Translations under genes and position numbers: made by a program
From: Bos javanicus
Lineage: Eukaryota; Chordata; Mammalia; Artiodactyla; Bovidae
NCBI RefSeq assembly: GCF_032452875.1
Contig: NC_083868.1
Span: 35,630,537-35,694,536 of the forward strand
Direction of reading: 5' to 3'
DNA length: 64,000 nt
Notes under the pieces: model-generated
The model's input: only the letters and a program-made list of their open reading frames with translations
The model's database searches: none
Told to the model about the DNA's origin: nothing
Shown here: positions 46,382 to 58,274 of the stretch, one piece after another
Layout of the letters: every line of letters begins with the position of its first letter
Numbering within the stretch: the first letter of the stretch is position 1

Positions 46382-46659
46382 AATGTCCCTTATAAGGCCT
46401 CTAATCCCATCATCCAAGACCCAATCCTCAAGTTCTCATCTAAATCTAGTTACCTCACAAAGGCCTCAGTTCCTAATACCATCACATTGGAGGGATCTGT
46501 TTCTCTGTTGCTGGAAGATAAATGGTTGTCAGCTATGTTTTAGTATATCATACATACAAGGTGTTTAAATTAGATAAGCCTAATTAATACTACTTGACAC
46601 TTTCATTGAAATAGTTAAATTAGTTAAGTTTGAATTATTCTTGATCTTGAACTTGTCAT

Positions 46660-46733
46660 CCTATATATATATATGTACATATATATATATATATGAATAA
46701 AATACAAACTGATATATATACAGATATATATAA
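46660..46733. repeat. AT-dinucleotide repeat cluster
   Basis: Several (TA)n runs separated by short spacers (TGTACA, GAATAAAATACAAACTGA). A low-complexity region. Confidence 0.85.
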
Positions 46734-48401
46734 AATAAAGAGAAAAATAAAGAAGGCACAGATTTATTCACATATGACCAAAACAACAATGTAAAATAGT
46801 TTCTTACTATTTACAGAAGTTTGAGTGTGGTTACTGTTGGACAAGGAAGTTTAGTGACTGAGGAATCATGAGTGTAGCTCTGTGAGTCCCTCTGAATGAA
46901 AGGTAACTGAGAATGATTCTGGGGAAAAAATTCATAATGAAAGTTGGGTACTCTTTATTATTCATCAAGTTGTATGCTGAGGGTTTGTACAACTTTCCTT
47001 ATGCAATTACTATAACTCAAATGTGTAAAGACTTGTCTTGAATTACATAGAATCTGAGTCAGACATTTATTGCTTTCATGGATTCAAAGGTAAATAAGAC
47101 AGCCTCTATACCCAATTGAGTCAAATTTTAAAGAAAGATTCAGATGTATAAACAGATTGCACAATACAATATGATAAATGATAAATGACATACATGAGTA
47201 GAATTGTTTGAGACATGGAGGTAATTAACTCTGCCTGGGGAAATCAGAAAAGATCTTGGGATAAGCAGTGTTTGAACTGGTCAGGACACATGGTAAGAGC
47301 CCATCTTGCTTACATTCAAAATAAGTTAGTTTTGAAGAAAATGTGTAAATAGAGGTTACCTGATTTGGATTTCAGTTTTTGGGTAGTTTCTATACTTTTG
47401 ATTAAGATAAAAAAAAAAGAAAAAAACATGAATCAGATGCAACTAAGTAAGAAATCTCTTGCTTTATTATCCAGAACTTAATCTAAATAGTAAAATGTTA
47501 AACATAGTCGGCATGGATATTTGCTTATACTCTATCTTTGGGTGCTTTTGTCATTGAAACAAACTTTAAAAAAACATTGAGTGAGAAAACAATAGAAGAG
47601 ATAAAATAATAAACTATCACATAAATGCTGATGGAGTACATTATACAAATTTATACTATGCAAATATTTAAGCTTGGTCTTAGTAACAAAGAAATAAAAA
47701 ACCATGACCAAATTTCTTCAAAAATGACTGACAATTTTCAAGGGCTGATCATAAACACAAAAATTAACTGCTAAAGAAGAGGAATGGTTATTGTTCTCAT
47801 GAATCCAAGCTTTAACCTTGAAGAAAATACAGGCTTCTAGAAGTAGATTAACAGCAATACCCATATTAACTAGCATTTGGGGTTCAAAAGGTACTACAGT
47901 TAGCCCTGTGTACTAGTAGTAGGTCTGTTTAAGATAGCAGTGAGAAAAAGGATTGCTTTTCATGAACTCAGAAGTTAGGTACAGGAATCAGTGTGTTTTT
48001 GTAAGAGCTGTATTCTTGAGAATTATTTTTCTTTTTCAAAGCTGCTAGTGAAAGATATGCTAGAAGAATTACTTAACTAGGGGTAAAATTCACATTTTTA
48101 AACTATTTACCTTACCAGATATGATTTTAATTTGGGCATTTCTCATTCCTCCTTCTTTAGCAGAAGTATTTCATGATGAGACACTAAAACTAGTTAACTG
48201 TCAGGGGTGATTCTGAAAGTTTACATTCTGAAATTCTTTTCACAATCACTTATTATTTCATAGTTCTCACTGTTTGTCTACACTACATTTCTGCTCTGAC
48301 ACCAAACAACAATTCCATAATTAACCCCTGCCTGGTTATCAGCTCTGTGCCACTTTTCTGAATTCTCTTCCTTTCTCATCTTTCTAGTATTGTACCCTTA
48401 G
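46734..48401. other. No gene; includes an ancient repeat at 47,060-47,290
   Basis: The stretch 47,060-47,290 ('ggtaaataagacagcctct', 'gtagaattgtttgagac', 'tgcctggggaaatcagaaaa' and 'cagtgtttgaactgg') follows the same unassigned ancient repeat as at 9,785. The remainder is AT-rich and unrecognised. Confidence 0.45.
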
Positions 48402-48608
48402 AGTGTGTTAGTTGCTCAGTCATGTCCTTCTCTTTGTGATCCCATGGACTATAGCCTGCCAGGCTCCTCTGTCCATAGAATTCTCCAGGTAAGAATACTG
48501 GAGTGGGTTCCTATTTCCTTCTCCAGAGGATCTTCCCAACCGAGGGACTGAACACTGGACTAGTGCACTGCAGGAAGATTCTTTACCATCTGAGCCACCT
48601 GGGAAGCC
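48402..48608 (-). mobile_element. Bov-tA SINE, reverse
   Basis: From GTTAGTTGCTCAGTCATGTC to ACCATCTGAGCCACCTGGGA. Full length; some changes in the tRNA-like head (ACTGGACTAGTGCACTGC). Confidence 0.94.
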
Positions 48609-48766
48609 CACATGACCTCACTATCCATGGATCAATGCAAGAATTGCCTTCAATTCTCTTTTATTATCAATGCCTTACACACTGGTCATGATGAATAACA
48701 TGAAAATATTTACTGGAGTCCATTCAAGTTCTAGTTGCTCATTTGAACTATGCTACCAAAGTGCTT

Positions 48767-49039
48767 GCTGCTGCTGCTAAGTCACTTCAGTCGTGTCTGA
48801 CTCTGTGCGATCCCATAGACAGCAGCCCACCAAGCTCCCCCATCCCTGGGATTTTCCAGGCAAGAACACTGGAGTGGGTTGCCATTTCCTTCTCCAATGC
48901 ATGAAAGTGAAAAGTGAAAGTGAAGTTGCTCAGTCGTGTCCGACTCTGTGTGACCCCACAGACTGCAGCCTACCAGGCTCCTCCATCCATGGGATTTTCC
49001 AAGCAAGAGTACTGGAGTGGGGTGCCACTGCCTTCTCTG
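48767..49039 (-). mobile_element. Bov-A2 SINE, reverse, perfect TSD
   Basis: Reverse two-unit Bov-A2 from GCTGCTGCTGCTAAGTCACT to GGGGTGCCACTGCCTTCTC. A perfect 12-base duplication, ACCAAAGTGCTT, at 48,755-48,766 and 49,040-49,051 and low divergence mark it as one of the youngest insertions here. Confidence 0.96.
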
Positions 49040-49051
49040 ACCAAAGTGCTT

Positions 49052-49590
49052 ACTATTATAATTCTCTTCCAGTTCCTTGAGACATTTTTTTGTGCTTACT
49101 ATTATATGCCTTTCAAAACCCCAAACATATTCTACACTGTTAAAAAAAAAAACTGAGTATCACTCAAAAACTCCATAAGTTTACTACCATGCTCAGTTAT
49201 CTGTATGTAATGCCATACATTCTTTTTTTCCTTTTCTTCTGTGAATCCAGATTTTTCCTATTCTCAGAGAGTAAACTTTTGACCCATGAACTGCAAATTT
49301 TATTCTTCTTACTCTGGGCTCTCATTCCACAAAATATCTTCTTTATCTTTACAGTATCAAAACTCTGTTTTTCTAAACTAATTATTATAAAACAATTTGA
49401 GTTTTGTTCAATTTGCTCAATCTAAAAACTCTGCCTCTCATACCAATCCCCTCAAAATAAAAAAATAAATAAATAAAACAAGTTTCCTCAATATGACTAT
49501 CTCCTTCAGTTACTGACTCATCTTCTTCCTTCCTTTTGTGGTCAAACATCTTGAAAAAATACTTTGTTCTTAATTCTGTAACTATCCTTG
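49052..49590. other. Nothing recognised
   Basis: AT-rich; frames on both strands (78-90 codons) without domains. Confidence 0.45.
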
Positions 49591-49594
49591 TCAA

Positions 49595-49790
49595 TGGTAT
49601 ATAGAGTAGTATAAACCTGGCTTTAGCCTTTATAATAGGCTGTATATCCTCAGGCAAGTTATATAAATTTTCTAAGTCTATAAAATTTTAATACCTATGG
49701 CGAAAATTTTGTAGGACAATTATATGTCATCATGGTCCATAACACTTGCGCAGTCCTCAGCACTGTGTAAGTGATCCATGAATAGCAACT
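49595..49790 (+). mobile_element. MIR SINE relic
   Basis: 'tcctcaggcaagttatataa', 'ttttctaagtctataaaatt', 'gtaggacaattatatgtcat' and 'cagtcctcagcactgtgtaa' fit the MIR 3' half in order. Confidence 0.7.
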
Positions 49791-50132
49791 ATCATCATTC
49801 TTATTCTTTCATATTCTTACTATTCCTACTATTGTTTCAATTCACTATATTTCTTTCAACTCACTATATTCTCACTTATGCCCATGACTTCATCCCCAAT
49901 TATCTTATACAACTGCTCTTCCTATACTCACCGATGACTCCTAATTGTCAAATCCAGTGAACTATCTAAAAAGTTTTATTCTATTTGAGTACTAATATTT
50001 CACACAGTTAGATGCTCTCGTCACTTGAAATACTTTCCTTTCTTGATGCTTACGCTGTCTGCGTCTCTTATTCCTTTCTTTCGCTATTCCTTCACGGTCT
50101 CCTTTATTGATTGACTCTTTGTTCTTTAGGTA
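49791..50132. other. Nothing recognised
   Basis: Pyrimidine-rich, unassigned. Confidence 0.4.
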
Positions 50133-50345
50133 AAAGTGTTAAGTCTCTCAGTCATGTCTGACTCTTTGTGACCCTGTGGACTGTAGCCCGCCAGGCTCCT
50201 CTGTCCATGGGATTTTCCAGGCAAGAATACTGGAGTGGAGTGCCATTTCCTCCTCCAAGGGATCTTTCTGACCCAGGGATCGAACCTGCTGTCTCTTGTG
50301 TCTCCTGCATTGGCAGGCAGATTCTTCACTACTAGCACCACCTGC
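50133..50345 (-). mobile_element. Bov-tA SINE, reverse
   Basis: From AAGTGTTAAGTCTCTCAGTC to the head TTCTTCACTACTAGCACCAC. The B-box region reads GGGATCGAACCTGC. A (TCTCTTGTG)-type insertion is seen in the head. Confidence 0.93.
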
Positions 50346-50639
50346 CTTAAATAATCCCCCTCCTACAAACTTTATTTTAGTAGTCTCTATCTTCTAGTCT
50401 CCAGTTCTAATTTTGGTCCTATCATACCTCAATAAAAATACTCAATTCATTGTTTGTTAATGACTTTGAACTCCAGTTTACCTACCACAAAATGACCTTC
50501 TCAAATTTAATGTTAGCAGTCCAACGTGAATGCACTTATACTATGGAACTGTACACTTAAAATGACTAAAACAGTCAATTTTTTGTCATGTACAATTTAT
50601 TAAAAAAAATTTTAAAATCAAATGCTGGAGAAGTCTTCA

Positions 50640-50905
50640 GTGATTCCAATTACTACAATCTTCTCATTGCAAACTAAATACTTCAAAATCTGTTTCCAGT
50701 TTATTCCTCTAAGTTCCTCCAATATTGCTGTTTCTGTCACTCTGATCTTGGCATATATTGTTCCCTCTACTCAAAATGTGTTCCCTTTTTGTCTAATAAG
50801 CACTTATTCATGATTTAACCCCTAATATTTCTTCTGTTTTCTCAGAATCTCCCAGGCAGAGCCAGTGACTTTATAGTTACTCCAATAATAATGTTTTTGT
50901 ACATA
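50640..50905 (+). mobile_element. L2 LINE 3' region, upstream piece
   Basis: 'tattgttccctctactcaaa', 'atgtgttccctttttgtc' and 'gcacttattcatgattta' are the L2 'ctgttccctctgcctggaa...' block. It is interrupted by a SINE and continues at 51,285. Confidence 0.65.
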
Positions 50906-50929
50906 CACACATATATAATACAGTGCTTA

Positions 50930-51258
50930 GGCTTTTCTGGTAGCTTGGCTCGTAAAGAATTCAACTGCAATGCTGGAGATGCTGATTTGATTCCTGGATT
51001 GGAAAGATCCCCTGGAGAAGGGATAGGCTACCCATTCCAGTATTCTTGGGCTTCCATGGTGGCTCAGACGATAAAGAATCTATCTGCAATGCTGGAAACC
51101 TTGATTCGATCCCTGGGTGGGGAAGATCCCCTGGAGGAGGGCATTGCAACCCATTCCAGTATTCTTGCCTGGAGAATCCCATGGACAGAGGATCCTGGTT
51201 GGCTACAGTCCATGGGGTTGCAAAGAGTTGGACATGACTGAGTGACTAAGCACAGCAC
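50930..51258 (+). mobile_element. Double-headed Bov-tA (tRNA-A-tRNA-A) with one shared TSD
   Basis: The first unit has a tRNA-like head (GGCTTTTCTGGTAGCTTGGC) and a short Bov-A part, stopping at CCAGTATTCTTG near 51,047. A second complete Bov-tA begins at once (GGCTTCCATGGTGGCTCAGA) and ends GAGTTGGACATGACTGAGTG. A single 13-base duplication, AATACAGTGCTTA at 50,917-50,929 and AATACAATGCTTA at 51,259-51,271, brackets the pair. This shows that the dimer inserted as one unit. It lies inside an L2 relic. Confidence 0.92.
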
Positions 51259-51284
51259 AATACAATGCTTATCACCTTATAGCT

Positions 51285-51440
51285 ATTTACTTCTCCTTTT
51301 CTCCTCAGCTAGAATGTAATGACATTAATCTCAAGACTATACCTCATAAGACTTTCTATCCCTAGTTTTTAGTAGAATTCCTAGAACAAAAGTGCTACTT
51401 ATTATGGATTGTACAAATAGATGGATGCATGAGAGTAGAT
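51285..51440 (+). mobile_element. L2 LINE 3' end
   Basis: 'cagctagaatgtaatgac', 'tatccctagtttttagtaga' and 'attcctagaacaaaagtgct' match the L2 3' terminus. Together with 50,640-50,905 it is one L2 split by the SINE dimer. Confidence 0.7.
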
Positions 51441-54400
51441 AGAAAAAATGGTGACAAATAACATTGTGAAAATCCCTATTATAGTACTTTATTTAATCTA
51501 ATATGACATCAGTTCTCAGAAGTACCATCTCTTATGTGCAATTGAGAAGGAAAAAATCTGCCAATAAAATGATATACTTTCCTGAAATATATATTTTTTA
51601 TTTTATACTATTGGAAGAGCCTTTAGACTTATCTAGATGTAAAAAAAATTAAATATAATTTATGAATATATTTAAAGAAAATATAAGACTATATCACTTT
51701 GGGGATGATACATAATTTTCTAAGTCTCAAATTCAATTGATATGCAATTTCTGAAATATGTTTACTTTCAGAGACTACTTTTTTGAATTTTTTTTATTCC
51801 TTCATCAATGAGCATGCTTTCATATTAATTGTCATCTTTTGTCCTACTAAATGTGTTTCTGATGCATGGTTATTTTTTACATAGTCACTATTTCCTTCAA
51901 GACTTTCATTTAGATTCCCAATTGGCAGTTTTTATATCTGACACTAGATTAATCTTAGCAGGTGTTAACAAATAGCTGTCTTTCAGCAACAAGGGCTCAC
52001 ACCTTCCTTTAAATGGTCCTTAAATGATTGGTTGATTGAAAATCATGAGGTTGCAGTTATCCACTTACAATGGCAGCAATTAACAACTAAGTCATTATAG
52101 TTTTGGGTAAGTTTATGTTCAAAATGGTTCAGTGCATGCCCACTAAATAAATCAAGAAGTAAACATTGCAATTCACTAGGGTAGGCTCCTACTTGTTTCT
52201 TCCAGAAAACATATATCCAGTCTATAGTTCAGACAATTTTCAACCGACTGTGTGTGTACATGAACCTATGTATGTGCATAGAAATATGGAGTAACATTTC
52301 TGAGGAGATAATTTTCAGAAATATTTTGAGGTTAAAATGCAACATGGAGGAAACATTTGAACATTGGCAATTATGTACAATTTCTTGGTGATACAGTGTC
52401 TTTCTTCATCCATGTCCATAATCTTCATCTTCTCAGTGCTTTGGTATTGATGGTCTAACTTGGAGGCATGTCAGAGAGTTGCAGGATTCATCAGCTTATC
52501 CTATTTGACAAAATTGGAATTTATTCAGTTTTCTTCAACTGAATCACATGTTGCTGGAAGTGAAAGAGGTAATATTAAATTTGCTGAAGTTTCTGGAAAA
52601 TGGATGTCAAGCATTTTAAAAATAATCTGTGTTACAACGAAGTTGGTCATACCATCTTCTCAATAATTTGAAACCTCATCCATCTAGGCTGAGATACATG
52701 GATATTTCTCTTTCCTTTAGTTACAGAGCCTGGTGAGTGATTGCCAATCTTTTTACAGACATCTCATTAATAAATATATGCATGTCTTATGTTCTTGGAT
52801 CTCACTAATGCTTTTGGTTGTTTTTTTGGTAAGAAATTATAGAATTGTGTTCATTTCTCCTCTGATTAACATTTGCTTCATTAATATCAAATTAATGTCC
52901 CACTGCTCCGTTCCCATGTCTTTCTAAGTACAAAATAACTTACCGTTTCAATGCTGAATCACAGAGTACTCATTCTGATGACATTTTCAACAATGCACAG
53001 AACTCAATTTAAGTTACTGTATGAAGTGCCATGATGGAGTCCCTGTATGTGCTGGAAAGAGCAGTTACGTTAAGAGTTATTCAGCACTGATTTTAAGTTG
53101 CCATCAATTGTTAAAATATTGGACAAGTATTATCCCATAGGAACAACAGGATATTATTGACTTCTATGGAATTCAGCAAGTGACAATTTCAGAAATTCTT
53201 GATTATTTTGTTGTTGTTCTTGACTTTTATCCAGTCACAATCCAACCCATTTACTTATTTCTTAATAGAGGGCTTTACCTCCTACATCACTTAGAGAATT
53301 CAGATATTGTAAGCTATTTATGTGATAACATGTTTACTCTTCCATAAAGCTCATCCAATCTCTTTCTCTCCTCTCTTTCTTTATTTGCTTAAATCTCAGA
53401 GGCAAAGAGATTAATTTTCCTTTCTGAAGCTTAACTTTCCCATGCTCTTTGCCTGGCACACCTATGATATAGATAAATATGGCATTGATGGTGATGTAGG
53501 TAGTCTTCACCTCAGTTTGAAAATCAATGGTACCACCAGTTTCAGTCTTTGCCTTCACTAGGAGCTTTCACGATATTATAAAAGCACTCATGGGGGAATA
53601 GAAGTTTCTTGTTCCTTTTGTGCCCTTTCTTCCTTTAAGGTTGTCAAGATTAGTAGAGAAATGTTTACCTTTTGCATGTTATACTCAAAGGAATCCAGAT
53701 GCTCTAAACTATTCCAAACTCAGGACAGGATGAAATCCAAAACCAATATTAGTTGCCCTGACAGCAAGGTACACTGTTGACCTTGGTCCTTTGGGAGTAA
53801 GGAAAATCAGAAGGATGAAAAAGATAAAAATTATGAATAAATTTTTTAAAAAGGTAAAAATACTCATGGGCACCCATTCAAGGTTGACAATGTGTGGATT
53901 ACTGAGAGTCCTGTACAAAACTTGAAGGCATTTCTCACATTTCCCCTAAGTATGCTTGGTCCACAAACTGAAAGAGTTTTCCCAGACCCATACACTCAGC
54001 CCACAAGATGTTATGAGGTTATATCTCAATTATCTTGAAAAAAAAATCTACTTTTTAATTCTAAAAATTTTGAAGTATATTCTTTAGTCGATGACCCCAC
54101 TTTCTTTCTCACCATCATTTGCTCTGTATCTTAAAGCATTTTGATCTTCTGCTCCTGCGCCAATGAAACTGCACTTCCTTTTTCTCTCACTCATACTTTT
54201 CATCCACTATTCATGATTTTCACAATTTTGACTACCCACCCTTGAAATTCTCTTTCCTTCTGATTTTCCTAACACTAAACCAGAGATCCTCAACTTATTT
54301 ATTTGTGTTGTTTATTTAAAGAAGCTGAATGAGATTGCTTTCTTTAAAAAAAAAAAAAAGCTGGAATGTTGAGAACAAAGTCTTCACAGAAAGTCATATA

Positions 54401-54689
54401 AAGAAAGGAAGTGGAGACACACAACTTCACAACTTTTAACCCCACATTTCAAAACTCTGGTTTTCGATAATGGTGGGTAAAGGAGTTAAAGCAAAAAGGT
54501 GTTTATGCAGCAGCAGAAACAGGAAATGTTCTTTTAAGCATGAAGAGAAGACATTTATCTGTCTCCCATATACCAAAGGATATAACTTGCTTTTAATAAC
54601 ATTTAGTAATATGCTTATAGAAGTCAAGGGGGTGATTTCTTGGTTCACAAAGATTTTCCTGTATCTGCGAACAACCCAATAATAGGCTA
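51441..54689. other. 3.2 kb without a named repeat; no gene supported
   Basis: AT-rich DNA. Two minus-strand open segments at 53,709-53,918 and 53,334-53,558 are in the same frame and separated by several stops. The first has a strongly hydrophobic run (IIFIFFILLIFL) and the second reads KTETGGTIDFQTEVKTTY. I do not recognise a parent protein. The A-rich run at about 54,345-54,359 is isolated. Confidence 0.35.
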
Positions 54690-54919
54690 AGTGTTAGTTG
54701 CTCAGTCATGTCTGACTCTTTACAACCCCATGGACTGTAGCCTACGAGGCTCCTCTTTCCATGGAATTCTCCAGGCAAGAATACTGAAGTAGGTAGCCAT
54801 TCCCTTCTCCAGCCCAGGAATTGAATCTGACCTGGGCTGCTTCTTCCTGATCCAGGAACTGAACCTCTATCTCCTGCATTGCAGGTACATTCTTTCCTGT
54901 CTGAGCCACTAGGGAAGCT
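54690..54919 (-). mobile_element. Bov-tA SINE, reverse, with internal duplication
   Basis: From GTGTTAGTTGCTCAGTCATG to CTGAGCCACTAGGGAAGC. Near 54,812-54,868 the block 'cccaggaattgaat' recurs as 'tccaggaactgaacc', lengthening the tRNA-side region by about 40 bases. Confidence 0.9.
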
Positions 54920-55540
54920 TGATTATATTAAACATGATTATATTATACTCTAACCTGCCTATTGTGAGTGTATCTGAATATCCAGGGGTAAATATTTTAT
55001 CTAAATTAGGCATATTGACTTGGTATCCTTGGAATCCCAAATTTTGAAGGAAGAAACACAAAGGCTTGCTGGGCATTTTACCTGTGTCATGTTAATAAAT
55101 GTCAATACCTGGAATAAAAAGACATTTATTCAGCTCCTAACAGTTATCCTAGTCCCTCTTATTTAACTAAAGTATACTTTTCACTATTTCAATTAAAGTT
55201 GTAATTCAATATTAAATACTGCATAGATTCACAGTGAGAATGTACCATTTGCTGATCCCTCACATAAGACATACCAAATGCTGCAAGGTTGGGAAGTGTG
55301 TTTCTCTTTTGTTGCCCCTCACAGACTCTGGAATAAAACCAAAAGTCCAAATCATGCACGTTTTGTAAATAAAATTGAGCCTTATGAAAATCTTGGTCGG
55401 AGAACATTGTCAGAAAAGATTTTTTGTTATCAGATTAAATGTGATTCTCAGAGTTTTATTAGAAAGTTCAACTCACTTACTTTGTATCTCTTAACCATTT
55501 GTTTTCCTTATCATCTGGGCTCTGAGGATGCTTGTATGTT
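54920..55540. other. Nothing recognised
   Basis: AT-rich, no named repeat; frames of 72-102 codons overlap on both strands. Confidence 0.45.
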
Positions 55541-55544
55541 CCGT

Positions 55545-55700
55545 TACTTTTTATTGTCTGCTCTTTACAACACACCTGTGAGTTAGAGAAATATGATTAT
55601 TCATACTGTACAGATGGTGGGACTAAGGTATAATGCCATCCACAACCTGAATAGCAGAGTCGGAACCAGAATTTATGATTCCCCAAACCTCACGTGGAGC
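55545..55700 (+). mobile_element. MIR SINE relic
   Basis: 'acaacacacctgtgagttag', 'actgtacagatggtgggact' and 'gcagagtcggaaccagaatt' correspond to the MIR core and following region. Confidence 0.75.
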
Positions 55701-55974
55701 AGTATTTCCTGTGATATCTCTGCCCTCCCCTTAGCATTCATGAACAAAAAGCTGCAGATAATTGCAATCTTTAATCAAAATGCCAACTACTTTTCCAGAA
55801 TGAGTTTGGCTCTTTCACTGTAAGTAGAATATATTATTCATTAAAACATAGGTAATGATTATTAGTAGTACTCAGAGATAAGTTTTAGCTGATTATTGGA
55901 AAGTATTATCTTCTGTGTTAGGTATAAGCTTAATTCCTTCCTCATTTGATTTCTTATTTAGGACATTTAAAAAA

Positions 55975-56068
55975 TTTTTATTTTATAATGGAGTATAGCT
56001 GATTTACAATTTGGTTTTAGTTTTAGTTGTTCAACGAAGTGATTCAGTTATACATACACATATAGGAC
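55975..56068 (-). mobile_element. Old L1 3' UTR fragment, reverse
   Basis: 'ataatggagtatagctgatt' and 'cgaagtgattcagttataca' match the same antisense L1 3' UTR as at 38,675. About 95 bases are recognisable. Confidence 0.8.
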
Positions 56069-56730
56069 ATATTTACTAAAACAAACAAAACTCTCTGGTG
56101 GGAAAAATGTGTTGGAAATAGCATGGAGCTAAGCTCTTAACCCTATGTGGAAACTTGTCAGCTTAGTCACCTAGGGTAAATGACATTTTGTGTCAAAAAC
56201 ATATGAAAATTTAGACTAAACTTATTTTACTACTGGTAAAGAAAAGGAGGATATAGGGAGAAAAATAATTTGGACTGATACATTTTTGTTATTTATAAAG
56301 CAGCTATACATCAACATTAATATAAAGGCCTTTCCCCCTCTAAAGACTAGGTATAGAAAGGGAACTTATTGGCCTATAGCATATATTTACCCCACTCCTT
56401 TTCTTCTCTGGTTAATTTTGGAGAAACTAAATTAATTGAACATATAGAATAATATTAAAGTTGATTTTCTATTATGTAGAAATTAAATACATCTTTGCCA
56501 TATTTATCATCCTATAATATCCAAATTAAGATTTTTTAAAGTGTTTTCAAAGTTTAGTTTACCATCCATGTTGTTGAGACTTTTTTCCTGTCAGTTAATG
56601 AAGCGCAGGAGTAACCTAATTCATGTTATTCCCATCTGTCATCGCTGCAGCAGTGATGAAGCCCAAAATGAAATTCCATTCTTCATTTAGTTCCTGTACC
56701 TTGATATTAGTCAGGTAATCAAGCACAACT
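56069..56730. other. Nothing recognised
   Basis: AT-rich, no gene or named repeat. Confidence 0.45.
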
Positions 56731-56734
56731 CCTG

Positions 56735-56830
56735 GGGTCTTGCATTTTCAGATGAAGAAACCAAGGTCAAGTGACTTGCCCTGTGTCACACAGCAAGACA
56801 TCTAAGAACAAGGAAAAGATCCAGCATCCT
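56735..56830 (+). mobile_element. MIR SINE relic
   Basis: 'cattttcagatgaagaaacc', 'aaggtcaagtgacttgccct' and 'gtgtcacacagcaagac' are the best preserved MIR blocks. Confidence 0.8.
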
Positions 56831-56927
56831 TGGACTTTCTCAGACGTTACCAAGACCGCCGAACCATACCATCTTCTCAGGTAATTGCTTTCTCTGATAT
56901 CGAGTGGGTCACATTTTCTTACCTCTA

Positions 56928-56993
56928 TTTTTTTTTTTCTTTTTAAACAGAATCTTTTTTTTTTTTCCTTTCTTTCTTTCTTCTTTCTCTTCA
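56928..56993. repeat. T-rich/polypyrimidine tract
   Basis: Two T-runs joined by TTTCTTTC units, separated by AAACAGAA. Low complexity. The minus-strand frame rich in K and R across it is an artefact. Confidence 0.8.
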
Positions 56994-57109
56994 TCTCTTA
57001 AACAGGCATTTAGAAATGCTATTCTCTGCTTAGAGTTTCTGGTAATTATCTTCAAGGAAACCAGAATACAAATTTAAAGTAGTCATTAACATGCTGATTA
57101 GAAATTTCT

Positions 57110-57270
57110 CTCAAAGACTCAAAAGGCTGGAAGAGACCCCCAGAGATCATCTGATCCAGGCCCTGACTTCAGGCATGTTTCACCTAAACAGTTTCCAGCA
57201 GATGGAAAACTATATTTATGACCCCCAAGGAGAAAGTCCCCATCCTCCCTTGGTAGCAGAACTCTGTGCT
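57110..57270 (+). mobile_element. CR1/L3-type ancient LINE relic (tentative)
   Basis: 'ggctggaagagacccccag', 'agatcatctgatccaggccc' and 'ccccatcctcccttgg' resemble the 'ggaagggacc..agatcatctagtcca' and 'cctcccttgg' blocks of CR1-like repeats kept in mammals. The 60-codon frame here is chance. Confidence 0.45.
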
Positions 57271-58270
57271 TAGATCTGCTTTTCTACGTAATGCGCGTTA
57301 TGTGCAAAATGTAGAAAAAGCAACCGCCCACTTTTGTAACATCAGGTATTACTAAAATGATGGTTAACCATAATTTACACTTGTATTCATATGACTTATT
57401 TCACCAACATTTCTGACTCAATTTTGGAAAGTCTTCCTTGTCATTAAGCATTATTTTGACATAAAATTTTTTTGTAGTTTATTTTTCAATTTTTAAATCA
57501 TATTCTGGAGGATACTGCATCTTCATGATTTTAATTTAGGTAAAATGCTTGCCCTGTCTATTTTTGTGCCTTTTGCTTCTTAAATGCAGAATGTGTCCCA
57601 AAGAAATACTAGTATTTTCTGTCAGTCTCTATTTCACCATTCTAACCTGAATAACCTTACACTGAATTTGAGGGAACTGTGAGACTTAAGAACTGTTTCT
57701 AATGTTTAAGAAATTGAATGATGAGCTGAGTGCATGTGTATATTCTGACTTGTTCACGAGAAGTGCCTTCATCACTTTCTAAATTAGCAGATTGTGGATA
57801 AAGGCTTCCCACCCTCATGTTCCCAATCCCACCCTCATGTTCCCAAACTCTTTTCTGGATCATTCCTTTCAGGGGCTGAGTTCAGCTTTGCCATTTATGC
57901 TTCTGACCTAAAATAACTTTCTGTCTTCATTAAAATCAGAATATACTTATAAAAATATTAGTGTTCTGAATCTCCGTATTGATGGCAGAAATCACTTGTT
58001 GAAAGAAAAAATTTCCTAGCTCAAATGTATCCTGAAATGTATCCAAGAGAATGGGGAGTTTTCCAAAGGGCTGACCTCTCATATTTACACAACTGACCTC
58101 AATGAGCTACATGAATTATATCCTGGGCACTGAAAGTCGTAGGAACATACCATCATTTCTTCATAAAGCAAAATGTCTCAATGCCTGCACATTTCTCAAA
58201 GACTGCCTTCCAGATCCTTTCTTTATTCTTCTTTATTATTTGCTTCTTTATTAAAACAGATCTATAGGAC
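57271..58270. other. Nothing recognised
   Basis: AT-rich. A 21-base direct repeat at about 57,810-57,846 (CCCACCCTCATGTTCCCAA twice) is the only local structure noticed. Confidence 0.45.
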
Positions 58271-58274
58271 AGGA

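Larger units (their letters stand above)
45442..46495 (-). mobile_element. MaLR (THE1/MST-like) LTR, reverse, split by nested elements
   Basis: The antisense LTR starts TGTCTTAGTTTTCTCTGGC at 45,442. It continues with 'aataccacagactgagtggc' and 'ctgtgtgctcacatgacctc' to about 45,682. After a nested Bov-tA and BovB it resumes at about 46,382 with 'cccttataaggcctctaatc', and ends near 'taataccatcacattgg'. The distal 5' end of the LTR is missing. This is the oldest layer of a three-layer nest. Confidence 0.85.

Noticed and set aside
57091..57273. 60-codon frame
   Set aside because: It lies on a CR1-like relic and has no independent support.
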